DNA from: Deltaproteobacteria bacterium
GTDB taxonomy: Bacteria > Myxococcota_A > UBA9160 > UBA4427
DNA length: 33,568 bases
Reading direction: 5' to 3'
Assembly: GCA_019310975.1 (NCBI GenBank)
Contig: JAFDDH010000002.1
Coordinates: 1 to 33,568 of the forward strand
Part shown: positions 8,146 through 16,403 of the stretch, in pieces
How positions within the stretch are numbered: position 1 is the stretch's first letter
Layout: the number at the start of each line of letters is the position of its first letter
Program-made: the position numbers and the translations under genes
The notes under the pieces: model-generated
The model's input: only the letters and a program-made list of their open reading frames with translations
Databases searched by the model: none
Told to the model about the DNA's origin: nothing

Positions 8146-8475
8146 ATGACCCGATCACCCACGCCTCTTCACCTCGCCCGCCTCGCCCGCCTCGTCCATC
8201 TCGTCCTCACCTTGCTACTCGTCGCTGCCCCGGCGATCGCGCTCGACGGGCGGGGACGAATCGATCCGGCCGACGAGCTGCACACCCCGCCGGTCTCGCC
8301 ACGCGAGCTGGTCCTGGCCTTTTCGACCCAGCACGGGGCCGAACGCAGCGCCATCGCGCGCTGGTGGGAGCAGCTGGAGGGGCTTCCGCTGCGCCCGGTG
8401 ACGATCGGCGAAACCCCGCGCCTGCCGGATGATCCCGAGCCGGGCGTCGGCCTGGTCTGGAAGCTCCGGTTCTGA
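8146..8475 (+). CDS. small secreted protein of unknown function
   Basis: A 109-residue protein whose ATG at 8146 follows a GGAG at suitable spacing. The N-terminus is a clear signal peptide: a basic region with LARLARL repeats, a leucine-rich core and an APAIA cleavage site near residue 32. The mature part, about 77 residues, is predicted alpha/loop and has no cysteines. It contains SPRELVLAF, a conserved-looking ARWWEQLEGLPLRPV segment and a GLVWKLRF end. I do not recognise a family. It lies 146 bp after cofE on the same strand, so it may be read through from the F420 operon, but the gap and small hairpin make an independent transcript equally possible. It is convergent with engB. Confidence 0.72.
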   Translation: MTRSPTPLHLARLARLVHLVLTLLLVAAPAIALDGRGRIDPADELHTPPVSPRELVLAFSTQHGAERSAIARWWEQLEGLPLRPVTIGETPRLPDDPEPGVGLVWKLRF

Positions 8476-8493
8476 CGCGCGTCCAGCGCGCGT
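8475..8493. terminator. bidirectional hairpin between convergent genes
   Basis: ACGCGCG at 8475-8481 pairs with CGCGCGT at 8487-8493 around a 5-nt loop. It starts at the last base of the small secreted gene's stop codon and lies 41 bp from the end of convergent engB. The position fits a shared transcript-end structure, although there is no T-run. Confidence 0.45.
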
Positions 8494-8533
8494 GGCCGAA
8501 CGTCTGGCTACGCGCCGCGATGCGAAGTGCGGC

Positions 8534-9121
8534 CTAGAGCCGCTCGCGAATCGCGCGCCAGAGCTCGGGCAGCCCCTGCTTGGTCTGTGACGAGGTCGCG
8601 AGCATGGGCGGCGAGCTCTCGCCGAGACCCTCAAGCATGACCCGGATGCGATCTTTTCGGCGCATTGGCTTCAGCTTGTCGATCTTCGTCAGCACCAGCA
8701 GGCTCGGCACTTCTCGCTCCGCCAGCCATTCGAGCAGCAGCGTTTCGTCCTCGCTCACATCGCGGCGCAGGTCCTGCAAGAGGATTGCGGCGCGCAGCTG
8801 CGGACGGTTCTCGAGATATCCCTCGACCAGCCGCCGCCAGCTCTCGCGCTCGCGCTTCGAGACCCTCGCGAAGCCGTAGCCGGGCAGGTCCACGAGCAGG
8901 AGCTTCGTGGCGTCGATCTCCACCTGGAAGAAGTGGATCATTCGCGTCTTGCCCGGCGTCGAGCTGGTGCGGGCCAGCTGCTTGCGTTGCACCAGCGCGT
9001 TGAGCAGGCTCGACTTGCCGACGTTCGAGCGACCGAGGAAGGCCACCTCGGGTAGATTGCTCTCGGGCAGCGCACTCGCCTGCGGGCAGGATATGAAGAG
9101 CTCGGCGCGGCGGACCTTCAT
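8534..9121 (-). CDS. engB: ribosome biogenesis GTPase EngB/YsxC
   Basis: EngB (YihA/YsxC) is an essential TRAFAC GTPase that assists assembly of the large ribosomal subunit. The 195-residue protein has the full G-motif set: G1 GRSNVGKSS near residue 31, the switch region with SSTPGKT, G3 DLPGYG near 78, G4 TKID near 145 and a G5-like ATSS near 175. Length is normal for the family. The ATG at 9119-9121 overlaps the stop of the upstream aminotransferase as ATGA, so translation is probably coupled to it. It is convergent with the small secreted gene. Confidence 0.96.
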   Translation of the reverse strand: MKVRRAELFISCPQASALPESNLPEVAFLGRSNVGKSSLLNALVQRKQLARTSSTPGKTRMIHFFQVEIDATKLLLVDLPGYGFARVSKRERESWRRLVEGYLENRPQLRAAILLQDLRRDVSEDETLLLEWLAEREVPSLLVLTKIDKLKPMRRKDRIRVMLEGLGESSPPMLATSSQTKQGLPELWRAIRERL

Positions 9122-10305
9122 GGCCCGCCCGCAGCGCTCGCGGCCAGCTCGGGCAGCACGCGGCCGAGCCTCGCCAGGCCCTCGTCGATCGCCTCCTCGC
9201 TGGTCGCGTAGCAGAAGCGCAGCATGCCCTCGCCGGCTTCGCCAAAGTCGATGCCCGGCGTCGCACCGACATGGGCGCGCTCGAGCAGCTCGCGTGCCAG
9301 TGCGAGTGAATCGCTCCCGAACACCCGCGCATCGGCCAGCACATAGAACGCGCCCGCCGGCATGTGGGGAATCGAGAAGCCCAGCTCACGCAGCCCGCCC
9401 ACCAGGCGATCGCGGCGCTTCGCACAGGCGTCGCGCATGCTGGCCACATACGGTGCGCCGTGCCGCAGCGCCGCGATGCCGGCCTTCTGGACGAAGCGAT
9501 TCGCCGAGATGAAGAGACTCTGCTGCATGATCTGCAACGGGCGCGAGGCCCACGCCGGCGCGACCAGCCAGCCGAGCCGAAATCCCGTCATTGCGTAGCG
9601 CTTCGAGAAGCCGTCGAGCACGAAGGCATCGGCGTCGAGCGTCAGGGCCGAGGTCACCCGGGCGCCGTCGTAGACGATCCCAGCATAGATTTCGTCGGAG
9701 ATCAGCGGTGGGCCGAGCGCCGCCAGCGCCCGCATCGTATCGGCGCTCTGCACAGCACCGGTCGGATTGGCGGGCGAGGCCACGACGATCGCCTTGGTGC
9801 GCGGGGTGATCGCCGCAGCCACGCTCTCGACGTCGATCGCGAAGCCGGTCTCCGCGTGCGTGGGAACGTAGACCGGCACTCCGCCACAGAAGCGCACGAA
9901 ATTCGGGTAGCAGGGATAATGGGGGGAGGGGATGATCACCTCGTCGCCGGGATCCACGAGCAGCGAGAAGACGAGCAGCATCGCGGGCGAGGTGCCGCTG
10001 GCCACCAGGATGCGCGACGGATCGGGCGCCACCCTGCAGCGGCGCTCGCAATCCGCGGCGATCGCCTCGCGCAGCTCGGCGAGCCCGCGGCTGTCGGTGT
10101 ACTGCGTCTCCCCACCCTCGAGCGCCTGCACGCAGGCCTCCACGGCCTGCGGCGGCGGGCTGAAGCGCGGCTCGCCGATCTCGAGGTGAACGACGTCGAC
10201 GCCCTCGGCCTCGAGCTCGAAGGCGCGCTCCATCACCTCCATGGCCAGGAAGGGCTGGAGCGCCTCGAGACGCTGCGCAGTCGATTTCTCGGCGGAGCCG
10301 GACAT
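9118..10305 (-). CDS. PLP-dependent class I/II aminotransferase
   Basis: A fold-type I aminotransferase of 395 residues, in the aspartate/alanine-type AAT_I group. Motifs visible: ASGTSPAM near 102 (phosphate-binding loop), SPHYPCYPN near 127, SPANPTG near 177-183 (Asn180), SDEIY near 203-207, and FSKRYAMTG at 233-241 with Lys235 as the Schiff-base lysine. GFRLGW then supplies the conserved Arg. I start at the ATG at 10303-10305 because homology begins within about 10 residues; the longer frame upstream runs into the ccm promoter region and looks noncoding. The substrate cannot be assigned. It is the first gene of a two-gene unit with engB and is divergent from the ccm operon. Confidence 0.93.
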   Translation of the reverse strand: MSGSAEKSTAQRLEALQPFLAMEVMERAFELEAEGVDVVHLEIGEPRFSPPPQAVEACVQALEGGETQYTDSRGLAELREAIAADCERRCRVAPDPSRILVASGTSPAMLLVFSLLVDPGDEVIIPSPHYPCYPNFVRFCGGVPVYVPTHAETGFAIDVESVAAAITPRTKAIVVASPANPTGAVQSADTMRALAALGPPLISDEIYAGIVYDGARVTSALTLDADAFVLDGFSKRYAMTGFRLGWLVAPAWASRPLQIMQQSLFISANRFVQKAGIAALRHGAPYVASMRDACAKRRDRLVGGLRELGFSIPHMPAGAFYVLADARVFGSDSLALARELLERAHVGATPGIDFGEAGEGMLRFCYATSEEAIDEGLARLGRVLPELAASAAGGP

Positions 10306-10395
10306 GCCGTCGGGGTAGCCACGGCGGCGCCTCGTGTCAAGCCTGCCCAATTCCGCAAGTATCTGAATTCGTGAGGTTTTCAGACAGCGCGGGGT

Positions 10396-10424
10396 TTGAC
10401 GACGGAATTCACCACGGCTACTCT
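10396..10424 (+). promoter_or_regulatory. candidate sigma70-type promoter of the ccm operon
   Basis: TTGACG at 10396-10401 is followed after exactly 17 nt by TACTCT at 10419-10424, about 64 nt before the ccmE ATG, in a comparatively AT-richer divergent spacer. The -35 is 5/6 to consensus and the -10 only 3/6. A TGAATTC at 10364 and a GAATTCA at 10405 form a spaced inverted pair flanking and overlapping it, which could be an operator or chance. Confidence 0.4.
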
Positions 10425-10487
10425 TCGGGGTGTCCCGGCCCCCTCTCCCCGACTGGGCCACACGCGCCCGCCGGAGTCTCCCCAAGC

Positions 10488-10970
10488 ATGGCCAACGGCC
10501 TCTCCAAAGGCGCCCAGATCAGCATCGGCGCGAGCCTGGTGACCGCACTGCTCGGCTGGTACGCGTGGACGAACCTGCAGCAGGGCATGGCGTACGAGTA
10601 CTATCAGACCCTGGACGAGTTCATGGCGCAGGGCGCTTCACTGGACGGAAAGTCCTTGCGTGTCCACGGCTACGTGGCCAGCAACTCCATCGATCGCAAC
10701 CTCGAGGCCAAGCAGGTCCGCTTCTCGGTACAGAACGATCCGACCCACTCGGGCATCGCGACTGGACGCACACTGGATGTGCTCTACCTGGGTCTCGAGA
10801 CGCCGGATCTCTTCAAGGATGGAGCCGAGGTGGTCGTCGAGGGCACGCTTCAATACCACGAGACCGAGACCGTCTTCCTGGCCGACAACCTGATGGCGAA
10901 ATGTCCATCGAAGTTCGAGGCGCAAGCCGAGGGCGGTGCCCCGGTCGCCCAGGGCGGCGTGAACCTCTAA
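10488..10970 (+). CDS. ccmE: cytochrome c maturation heme chaperone CcmE, Cys-type variant
   Basis: CcmE is a membrane-anchored periplasmic chaperone that binds heme covalently and delivers it to CcmF. The 160-residue protein has an N-terminal anchor (about 12-30) and an OB-fold domain. That domain includes YQTLDEF, the VHGYVASNSI strand, LDVLYLG and the LFKDGAEVVVEG segment. At the usual heme-attachment position the sequence is LMAKCPSKF: Cys139 replaces the classical His, as in known CxxxY-type CcmEs, and the conserved Tyr is Phe143. I chose the ATG at 10488 because the upstream in-frame residues are not CcmE-like and overlap the promoter candidate. It is the first gene of the ccm operon. 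Confidence 0.92.
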   Translation: MANGLSKGAQISIGASLVTALLGWYAWTNLQQGMAYEYYQTLDEFMAQGASLDGKSLRVHGYVASNSIDRNLEAKQVRFSVQNDPTHSGIATGRTLDVLYLGLETPDLFKDGAEVVVEGTLQYHETETVFLADNLMAKCPSKFEAQAEGGAPVAQGGVNL

Positions 10971-11117
10971 CGGGCGCCACGCCCGCTCCAGTCGACCTAG
11001 AACCGAACTGCAGCCGATCTGCAGCCGAACTACGGCCGAGCTACATTCAGACTCCGGTCGAGCTCGATTCCGGCCGGCACGAATCGAGCCAGCGGACACA
11101 TTCCGCGGACCGACAAT

Positions 11118-11151
11118 CCATTCGCCCCATTCGCCCCATTCGCCCCATTCG
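11118..11151. repeat. 9-bp tandem repeat, 3.8 units, between ccmE and ccmF
   Basis: CCATTCGCC repeats at 11118, 11127, 11136 and 11145 (last copy 7 nt) without mismatch. It lies in the 201-bp ccmE-ccmF spacer, 20 bp before the ccmF ATG and just ahead of its GGGAGAG Shine-Dalgarno. The rest of the spacer (10971-11117) has further loose repeats of GCAGCCGA/CGGCCGA type and no gene. Confidence 0.9.
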
Positions 11152-11171
11152 AAAGTAGCGGGAGAGCATCC

Positions 11172-13178
11172 ATGGCCGATGTCGGACTCTATGCCATCCG
11201 CCTCGCTCTGCTGATCGCGGGCGTTGGCATCGCGGCCGGCCTCTATGCGGGCACGACGCGGCGGCGTGACTTCGGGGGCGTGGCCGAGCGATCGGTCTAC
11301 CTGGTCTTCGGCTTCCAGGGACTCGCCATGGGGGCGCTCTTCTGGGCGCTCGCAAGCAATGACTTCACGCTCTCGTACGTGGCGCGTCACTCGGCGCGCA
11401 GCATGGGCCTCGAGTATCGACTCGGGGCGCTCTGGGGCGGCCAGGCCGGCTCGTTGCTGCTCTGGTCCTTCCTCTTGCTGGCCTTCGGCTCGGCGGGCGT
11501 GTTCGCCAATCGGCACACGCACCGGAAGTTGATCCCCTGGGTCTCGGTCTGCCTGCTCGCCAACGCGGCCTTCTTCCTCGTGCTGCTGAACTTCCTCGAC
11601 AATCCCTTCCAGCGGCTGCCCCACGACGCCATCATCTCGGACGGCCAGGGCCTCAATCCCCTGCTCCAGCACCCCGTGATGCTGATTCATCCGGTCATGC
11701 TCTACCTGGGCTTCACGGGCTTCGCGACGCCCTTTGCGTTCGCATTCGCGGCACTGATGACGGGCGAGCTGGGAACATCGTGGTTCCGCACCACGCGGCG
11801 CTGGAGCCTGTTGGCGTGGCTGGCGCTCAGTGCGGGCATCGTACTCGGCGGCCGCTGGGCGTACGAAGTGCTCGGCTGGGGGGGCTACTGGGCGTGGGAT
11901 CCGGTCGAGAACGCGTCCCTCATGCCCTGGCTGGCCGCCACCGCCTATCTCCACTCCGTCATGATCCAGGAGAAGCGCGGCATGCTGAAGACCTGGAACA
12001 TCGTGCTGATCGGGCTGACCTACACGATGTGCCTCTTCGGCACATTTCTCACCCGCAGCGGGATCGTGCAATCCGTGCACGCCTTCACGGATGCCGGCTG
12101 GTACAAGCCGCTCTTCCTCGGCTACGTGGTGGTGATGGCCACGGTCTTCTATGCCGCGACCTTCTACCGACGGGAGGAGCTGAAGAGCCCGAAGAAGCTC
12201 GAGAGCGTCATCTCGCGCGAGTCGAGCTTCGTGCTGAACAACTGGGTCTTCATGGTGCTCCTCGCTGTCGTCTTCGGCTTCACGCTGCTGCCGGTCTTCT
12301 CCGAGAGCCTGGGTGGCGAGCGCCTCACGCTCGGTCCGAAATTCTTCAACGACGTGACCGGACCGCTGGTGCTGTTGCTGCTGCTGCTCACGGGCATCGC
12401 GCCGCTGATCGCGTGGCGGCACGCCAGCCTGACGAGCCTGAAGCGGCAGTTCCTGAGGCCCGCTCTCGTCGGCGGGGTCGCGGCCGCCGTGCCCGCGGCC
12501 ATCTTCTGGGGGCGCATCGGCTACTGGACCATCCTGTGCTGGGGGCTCAGCGGCTTCGTGACCGCGACCATCGTGCAGGAGTATTGGCAGGCGATCCGCG
12601 CACGGATCCGCAGACAGAACGAGTCGCCCTGGGGTGCCTTCATGATGCTCTTGCAGCGCAACCAGAGGCGCTACGGCGGCTACATCGTGCACCTCGGCGT
12701 GGTGATGATGCTGCTCGGCATCTCGGGTGCGGCCTTCAACTACGAAAGCCTCGAGACCCTACGCATCGGCGAGAGCATCCACGCTCCACCCTATCGGCTC
12801 GAGTACCTGACCGCCGAGCCGATCACGCGCCAGCACTACGGAGGCGCCACCGCGAGGCTCGCGCTCTATCGCGACGACGAGCCGCTGGCCGTGATGGCAC
12901 CCGAGAAGCGCATGTACTGGCTCGAGGAGCAGCCCTCGTCGATCCCGTCCATCTACTCGACCTGGCTCGAGGATGTCTACGTGATCCTGAACAACGTGGA
13001 AGCGGACGGCTCGGCCACGATCAAGGTCTACCGCAACCCGCTGGTCAATTGGATCTGGCTCGGCGCGATCATCTACGCCCTCGGCGGCATCGCGATCCTC
13101 TGGCCACACCCCCAGGTGCAGCCCGTGACCCAGCGAGCGAGCCAGCCGGTCGGACCCGCGCTACAGAGCGCCACTTGA
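11172..13178 (+). CDS. ccmF: cytochrome c heme lyase subunit CcmF
   Basis: CcmF is the integral-membrane heme lyase that takes heme from CcmE and attaches it to apocytochrome c. The 668-residue protein has multiple hydrophobic helices and the family's tryptophan-rich WWD-type motif, WGGYWAWDPVENASLMPW, near residues 237-254. It also has PVMLIHPVMLYLG, with candidate heme-ligand histidines, and GTFLTRSGIVQSVHAF. The C-terminal periplasmic domain ends with a last TM (IWLGAIIYALGGIAILW) and a short tail. The ATG at 11172 has a GGGAGAG Shine-Dalgarno. Its stop overlaps a TTG start of the next gene by four bases. Length matches the family. Confidence 0.97.
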   Translation: MADVGLYAIRLALLIAGVGIAAGLYAGTTRRRDFGGVAERSVYLVFGFQGLAMGALFWALASNDFTLSYVARHSARSMGLEYRLGALWGGQAGSLLLWSFLLLAFGSAGVFANRHTHRKLIPWVSVCLLANAAFFLVLLNFLDNPFQRLPHDAIISDGQGLNPLLQHPVMLIHPVMLYLGFTGFATPFAFAFAALMTGELGTSWFRTTRRWSLLAWLALSAGIVLGGRWAYEVLGWGGYWAWDPVENASLMPWLAATAYLHSVMIQEKRGMLKTWNIVLIGLTYTMCLFGTFLTRSGIVQSVHAFTDAGWYKPLFLGYVVVMATVFYAATFYRREELKSPKKLESVISRESSFVLNNWVFMVLLAVVFGFTLLPVFSESLGGERLTLGPKFFNDVTGPLVLLLLLLTGIAPLIAWRHASLTSLKRQFLRPALVGGVAAAVPAAIFWGRIGYWTILCWGLSGFVTATIVQEYWQAIRARIRRQNESPWGAFMMLLQRNQRRYGGYIVHLGVVMMLLGISGAAFNYESLETLRIGESIHAPPYRLEYLTAEPITRQHYGGATARLALYRDDEPLAVMAPEKRMYWLEEQPSSIPSIYSTWLEDVYVILNNVEADGSATIKVYRNPLVNWIWLGAIIYALGGIAILWPHPQVQPVTQRASQPVGPALQSAT

Positions 13179-15034
13179 GCTGTGCCCACTGGCTGCCGAT
13201 CGCCGTGCTGGCGCTGCTGGGGAGCAGCGCGGCACTGCCGAGCGCCGCGCAGCACCAAGTGACCGGTCCGTCCGCGGACGTCCCACGGCTAGCATCCGGC
13301 GACGCGATGCTGAGCGGGCGCGTGCTGCACGCCGACGGGCGTGTGCTGGCCGACCTCGATGTCGCTCTCTACGCGCTGGCCCCCGACGGGCGGCCGGGCA
13401 TTGGCGGGACGAAGACCGACGCCGAGGGTCGGTTCCGCTTCGAGAACATTTCTGGCGCGACCGGCATCGTGTACCTGGTCGGTGTCCGTTACGGCGAGAT
13501 CCCGTACGCCCAGCGCGCGGAGTTCGCGGCCGGGGAGACCGACCTCTCTGTCGACTTCACGGTTTCGGATCCGCTCGAAGATGCCTCGGCGCTGCTGGTC
13601 ATGCAGACACGGGTACAGACCGAGTGGATCGGCGCGCAGCTCTTCTTGCAAGTCGTCCATGACCTCCGCAATCCCGATGACCGCGTCCTCTTCGTCCCGG
13701 AGGCCGCGCGCAAGGACGCGGCGCCCGTGTTCAGCGCCGCCTTGCCGAAGGGCGCGCGCGACTTCATCGACAGACAGAGCGGCCTGGGCGGCGGACTGAT
13801 CCAGGAGGGCGAGAAGCTCTCGTTCTGGGGCCCGGTCTATCCGGGCGACCAGGAGATCCGCTACGGCTTCCTGCTCGACGGTCCAGATCCCGGCCAAGCG
13901 GCCAACGCCCTGGACTTCGTCCTGCCATTCCCGGCCGGCTCTGGCCAGGTGAGCCTCCTCGTCCCCGAATCGGACCCACCGCCGCGCGGCGACCGAATCC
14001 CGCAGATCTTCGTGCCCGAGCAAGCTGGGGAGAGCCAGCTTGCGCGCTACGACCTCGGCGGCGTGGGGCCCGGTGGAGAGATCGCAATCTCGCTCGAGCT
14101 GGCCGAGAGCAGCGCGGATGCGGACCGGCTGTCCATCACACGAGCGGACTTCTGGATCGATCACGACGACACGCTGATGCGCGTGACCGCCGAGTACACG
14201 CTGCGCGTGGACTCGCCCAGCCAGCTGCTGGCACGGCCCGGCGAGTCGCTGATGCACATCGCGCTACCGGAGGGCGCCGAGTTCCTGGGCCTCTCGGGCG
14301 TCGCCCGCAGCATCGGCGTGGTCGCCAACGATTCCGGCGGGCTCGACCTGCGCGGGCCGATCCGACACGGCGAGTCGTCGCTCGGCTTCAAATATCAGGT
14401 CCCGGTCGACGCCGAAGCCGCCCGGCTCGACCTGCACTTCGATCGTGCGGTGGCGCAGCTCAACGTATTGGTGGCCGACAACGGCGTAGCCATCGAGACG
14501 GATCGCCTGCATCGTCGACGCCCCTTCAAGCAGGGCACGCGGGTCTATCTCCACAATCAGGCGTATCAGATTGCAGCGGGTGAGTCGCTGGCGGTCGTGC
14601 TCAGACCGCTGATGCAGCGTGGAATACCCCGTGGCCTCGCGCTGGCGAGTGGGCTGGCGGCGGCGGCGCTGGCCGCATTTCTGCTCGTCGGGCCGCTGCG
14701 CCAGCCCACACCCGAAGCCGGGACCGAGCCAGAGAGCGAAACCGCACTCAGCGTGGAGCGCGAGAGCCTCTACGACTCGATCCGCGACCTGGATCACGAT
14801 TACGAGACCGGAAAGCTCGAGCGAGCGGAGTTCGAGCGCATGCGCAGAGATCTGCGCGCGGAGGCCGTCGACCTGCTGCGCCAGGAGCGCCGCGCGCTGG
14901 CGAATGCCACCCCGCCCGCGCTGCCCACAGAGCAGGCCGTCGCCTGCCCAGACTGCGGGGAGGGGGTGGCGGCGACGTGGCAGTTCTGCTCCCGCTGCGG
15001 CCACGACCTGCGCTCGGGTGGTGACGCGGGTTGA
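13175..15034 (+). CDS. membrane protein with regulatory-like domain, CcmI-like helix and zinc ribbon (ccm-associated)
   Basis: A 619-residue protein starting at a TTG that overlaps the ccmF stop (TTGA). It begins with a signal peptide (MSCAHWLPIAVLALLG, cut near PSAAQ). Residues about 45-110 resemble a carboxypeptidase-regulatory-like domain (LSGRVLHADGR, TDAEGRFRFENI). About 110-480 are predicted beta-rich periplasmic sequence containing further sandwich-like segments. One TM helix lies at about 486-505. The cytosolic tail has a helical stretch with SLYDSIRDLDHDYETGKLE and FERMRRDLRAEA at about 531-562, similar to the helical region of CcmI/CycH. It ends in a zinc ribbon, CPDC-x10-CSRC, at Cys591, 594, 605 and 608. 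Sandwiched between ccmF and ccmA with 4-base overlaps on both sides, it is very likely a cytochrome maturation accessory factor, but the exact role is unknown. Confidence 0.85.
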   Translation: MSCAHWLPIAVLALLGSSAALPSAAQHQVTGPSADVPRLASGDAMLSGRVLHADGRVLADLDVALYALAPDGRPGIGGTKTDAEGRFRFENISGATGIVYLVGVRYGEIPYAQRAEFAAGETDLSVDFTVSDPLEDASALLVMQTRVQTEWIGAQLFLQVVHDLRNPDDRVLFVPEAARKDAAPVFSAALPKGARDFIDRQSGLGGGLIQEGEKLSFWGPVYPGDQEIRYGFLLDGPDPGQAANALDFVLPFPAGSGQVSLLVPESDPPPRGDRIPQIFVPEQAGESQLARYDLGGVGPGGEIAISLELAESSADADRLSITRADFWIDHDDTLMRVTAEYTLRVDSPSQLLARPGESLMHIALPEGAEFLGLSGVARSIGVVANDSGGLDLRGPIRHGESSLGFKYQVPVDAEAARLDLHFDRAVAQLNVLVADNGVAIETDRLHRRRPFKQGTRVYLHNQAYQIAAGESLAVVLRPLMQRGIPRGLALASGLAAAALAAFLLVGPLRQPTPEAGTEPESETALSVERESLYDSIRDLDHDYETGKLERAEFERMRRDLRAEAVDLLRQERRALANATPPALPTEQAVACPDCGEGVAATWQFCSRCGHDLRSGGDAG

Positions 15035-15735
15035 GCACACCGCTCTTCAGCGTGATCGGACTCGAGAAGCGCTTCGGTGCGGTGGCCGCCCTGCGCGGCG
15101 TGGATCTCGAGCTACCGCGCGGCGGTGCGCTCGCGATCCTGGGACCGAACGGAGCCGGCAAGAGTACGCTGCTGCGCATCATGGCCGGGCTCGCGCATCC
15201 ATCGGCGGGCCGGGTCGAGCTGGAGGGCGGAAAGGCCCGTGGTGCATCGATCGGCTATCTGGGTCACGCCACCCTGCTCTACCCGGAGCTCACGGCGCAC
15301 GAGAATCTCGTCTTCGCCTGCCGGCTCCACCGCCGCAGCGACCCAGCCTCGCGTGCGGACACGCTGCTGGCCGAGGAGGGGCTGGCGGAAGTGGCGCATC
15401 GACGGGCCGGGGGGTTCTCGCGCGGAATGGCACAGCGCCTCTCGATCGCGCGTGCTCGCGTCCACGACCCCGAAGTGCTGCTGCTCGACGAGCCATTCAC
15501 GGGGCTCGACCGGCGCAGCGCGGACCGCCTGACCGAGCGACTGCGCGAGCTTCGCGACGCCGGCCACGCGCTGGTGCTCGTCACTCACGACGTCGGCCAG
15601 GCGGCGGCACTCTCGGACGAGGTCGTCATCCTGATCGAGGGGCGCGTGCAGGGGCGCCACCACGGTGTCTCCGCCAGCGGCCTCGAGACCGCCTATGAAG
15701 CCGCCCTCGAGTCGCGAAGCGCGGCTCGCCGATGA
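15031..15735 (+). CDS. ccmA: heme exporter ATP-binding protein CcmA
   Basis: CcmA is the ATPase of the CcmABCD complex that releases holo-CcmE. The 234-residue protein has Walker A GPNGAGKST near residues 39-47 and a Q-loop region at GYLGHATLLYPEL. The ABC signature is FSRGMAQRLSIARA near 131-144, a non-LSGGQ form. Walker B is VLLLDEP followed by FTGLD, and the H-switch is VTHD. It starts at a TTG overlapping the previous stop (TTGA at 15031-15034) and overlaps ccmB by ATGA at 15732-15735, so the whole segment looks translationally coupled. Confidence 0.95.
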   Translation: MSTPLFSVIGLEKRFGAVAALRGVDLELPRGGALAILGPNGAGKSTLLRIMAGLAHPSAGRVELEGGKARGASIGYLGHATLLYPELTAHENLVFACRLHRRSDPASRADTLLAEEGLAEVAHRRAGGFSRGMAQRLSIARARVHDPEVLLLDEPFTGLDRRSADRLTERLRELRDAGHALVLVTHDVGQAAALSDEVVILIEGRVQGRHHGVSASGLETAYEAALESRSAARR

Positions 15736-16397
15736 ATGTCGCACTGGCCATACTCTGGAAGGATCTGGTCTGCGAGTGGCGCTCGCGCGACCGTGTGGTG
15801 GCCATGCTGCTCTTCTCGCTGCTGATGGCATTGGTCTTCCACTTCGCCCTGCCGGACCGCCGGCCCGAGGAGATGCGCGCGCTGGCGCCCGGCCTGCTGT
15901 GGACAGCTTGGATCTTCGCCTCGCTGCTGGGGCTGAATCGCTCCTTCGCGCTGGAGCTGGAGAACGATGCACTCTCGGGCCTGGCGCTGGCACCGGGTAC
16001 GCGGGGCTGGATCTTCCTCGGCAAGGCGGCGGCGAGCTTCGTGCTGATCTCCCTGGTCGAGGTGTTGACCGCCTTCGTGTTCGCGCTCTTCTTCGATCTG
16101 GACCTGATCCAGCCCGCCGCGCGCCTGGCGGGGGTGGCCGCCCTCGGCACCTTGGGGATCACCTGCATGGGCACGCTCTTGGCCGCGATGGCGGTGCGCA
16201 CGCGCTTCCGCGAGGTATTGCTGCCGATCCTGCTGCTGCCGGCCCTCTTCCCGGTCTTGGCGGGAGCCGTGGACGCCACGATCGCCGTGATGGAGGGACA
16301 TCCGCCGCCCTTCGAGGCGATCCAGCTGCTGATCGTGATCGACGGCGTCTATCTTGTCGTATCCTTTCTCGGCTTCGACTACATCCTGGACGAATAG
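15732..16397 (+). CDS. ccmB: heme exporter membrane protein CcmB
   Basis: CcmB is the membrane partner of CcmA. The 221-residue protein starts NVALAILWKDLVCEWRSRDRV, the usual CcmB N-terminus, and has about six hydrophobic helices with the family segments LLWTAWIFASLLGLNRSFALE and LENDALSGLALAPGT. The ATG overlaps the ccmA stop as ATGA. Length is typical, and ccmC starts 7 bp after its stop. Confidence 0.94.
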   Translation: MNVALAILWKDLVCEWRSRDRVVAMLLFSLLMALVFHFALPDRRPEEMRALAPGLLWTAWIFASLLGLNRSFALELENDALSGLALAPGTRGWIFLGKAAASFVLISLVEVLTAFVFALFFDLDLIQPAARLAGVAALGTLGITCMGTLLAAMAVRTRFREVLLPILLLPALFPVLAGAVDATIAVMEGHPPPFEAIQLLIVIDGVYLVVSFLGFDYILDE

Positions 16398-16403
16398 CCC
16401 GCG

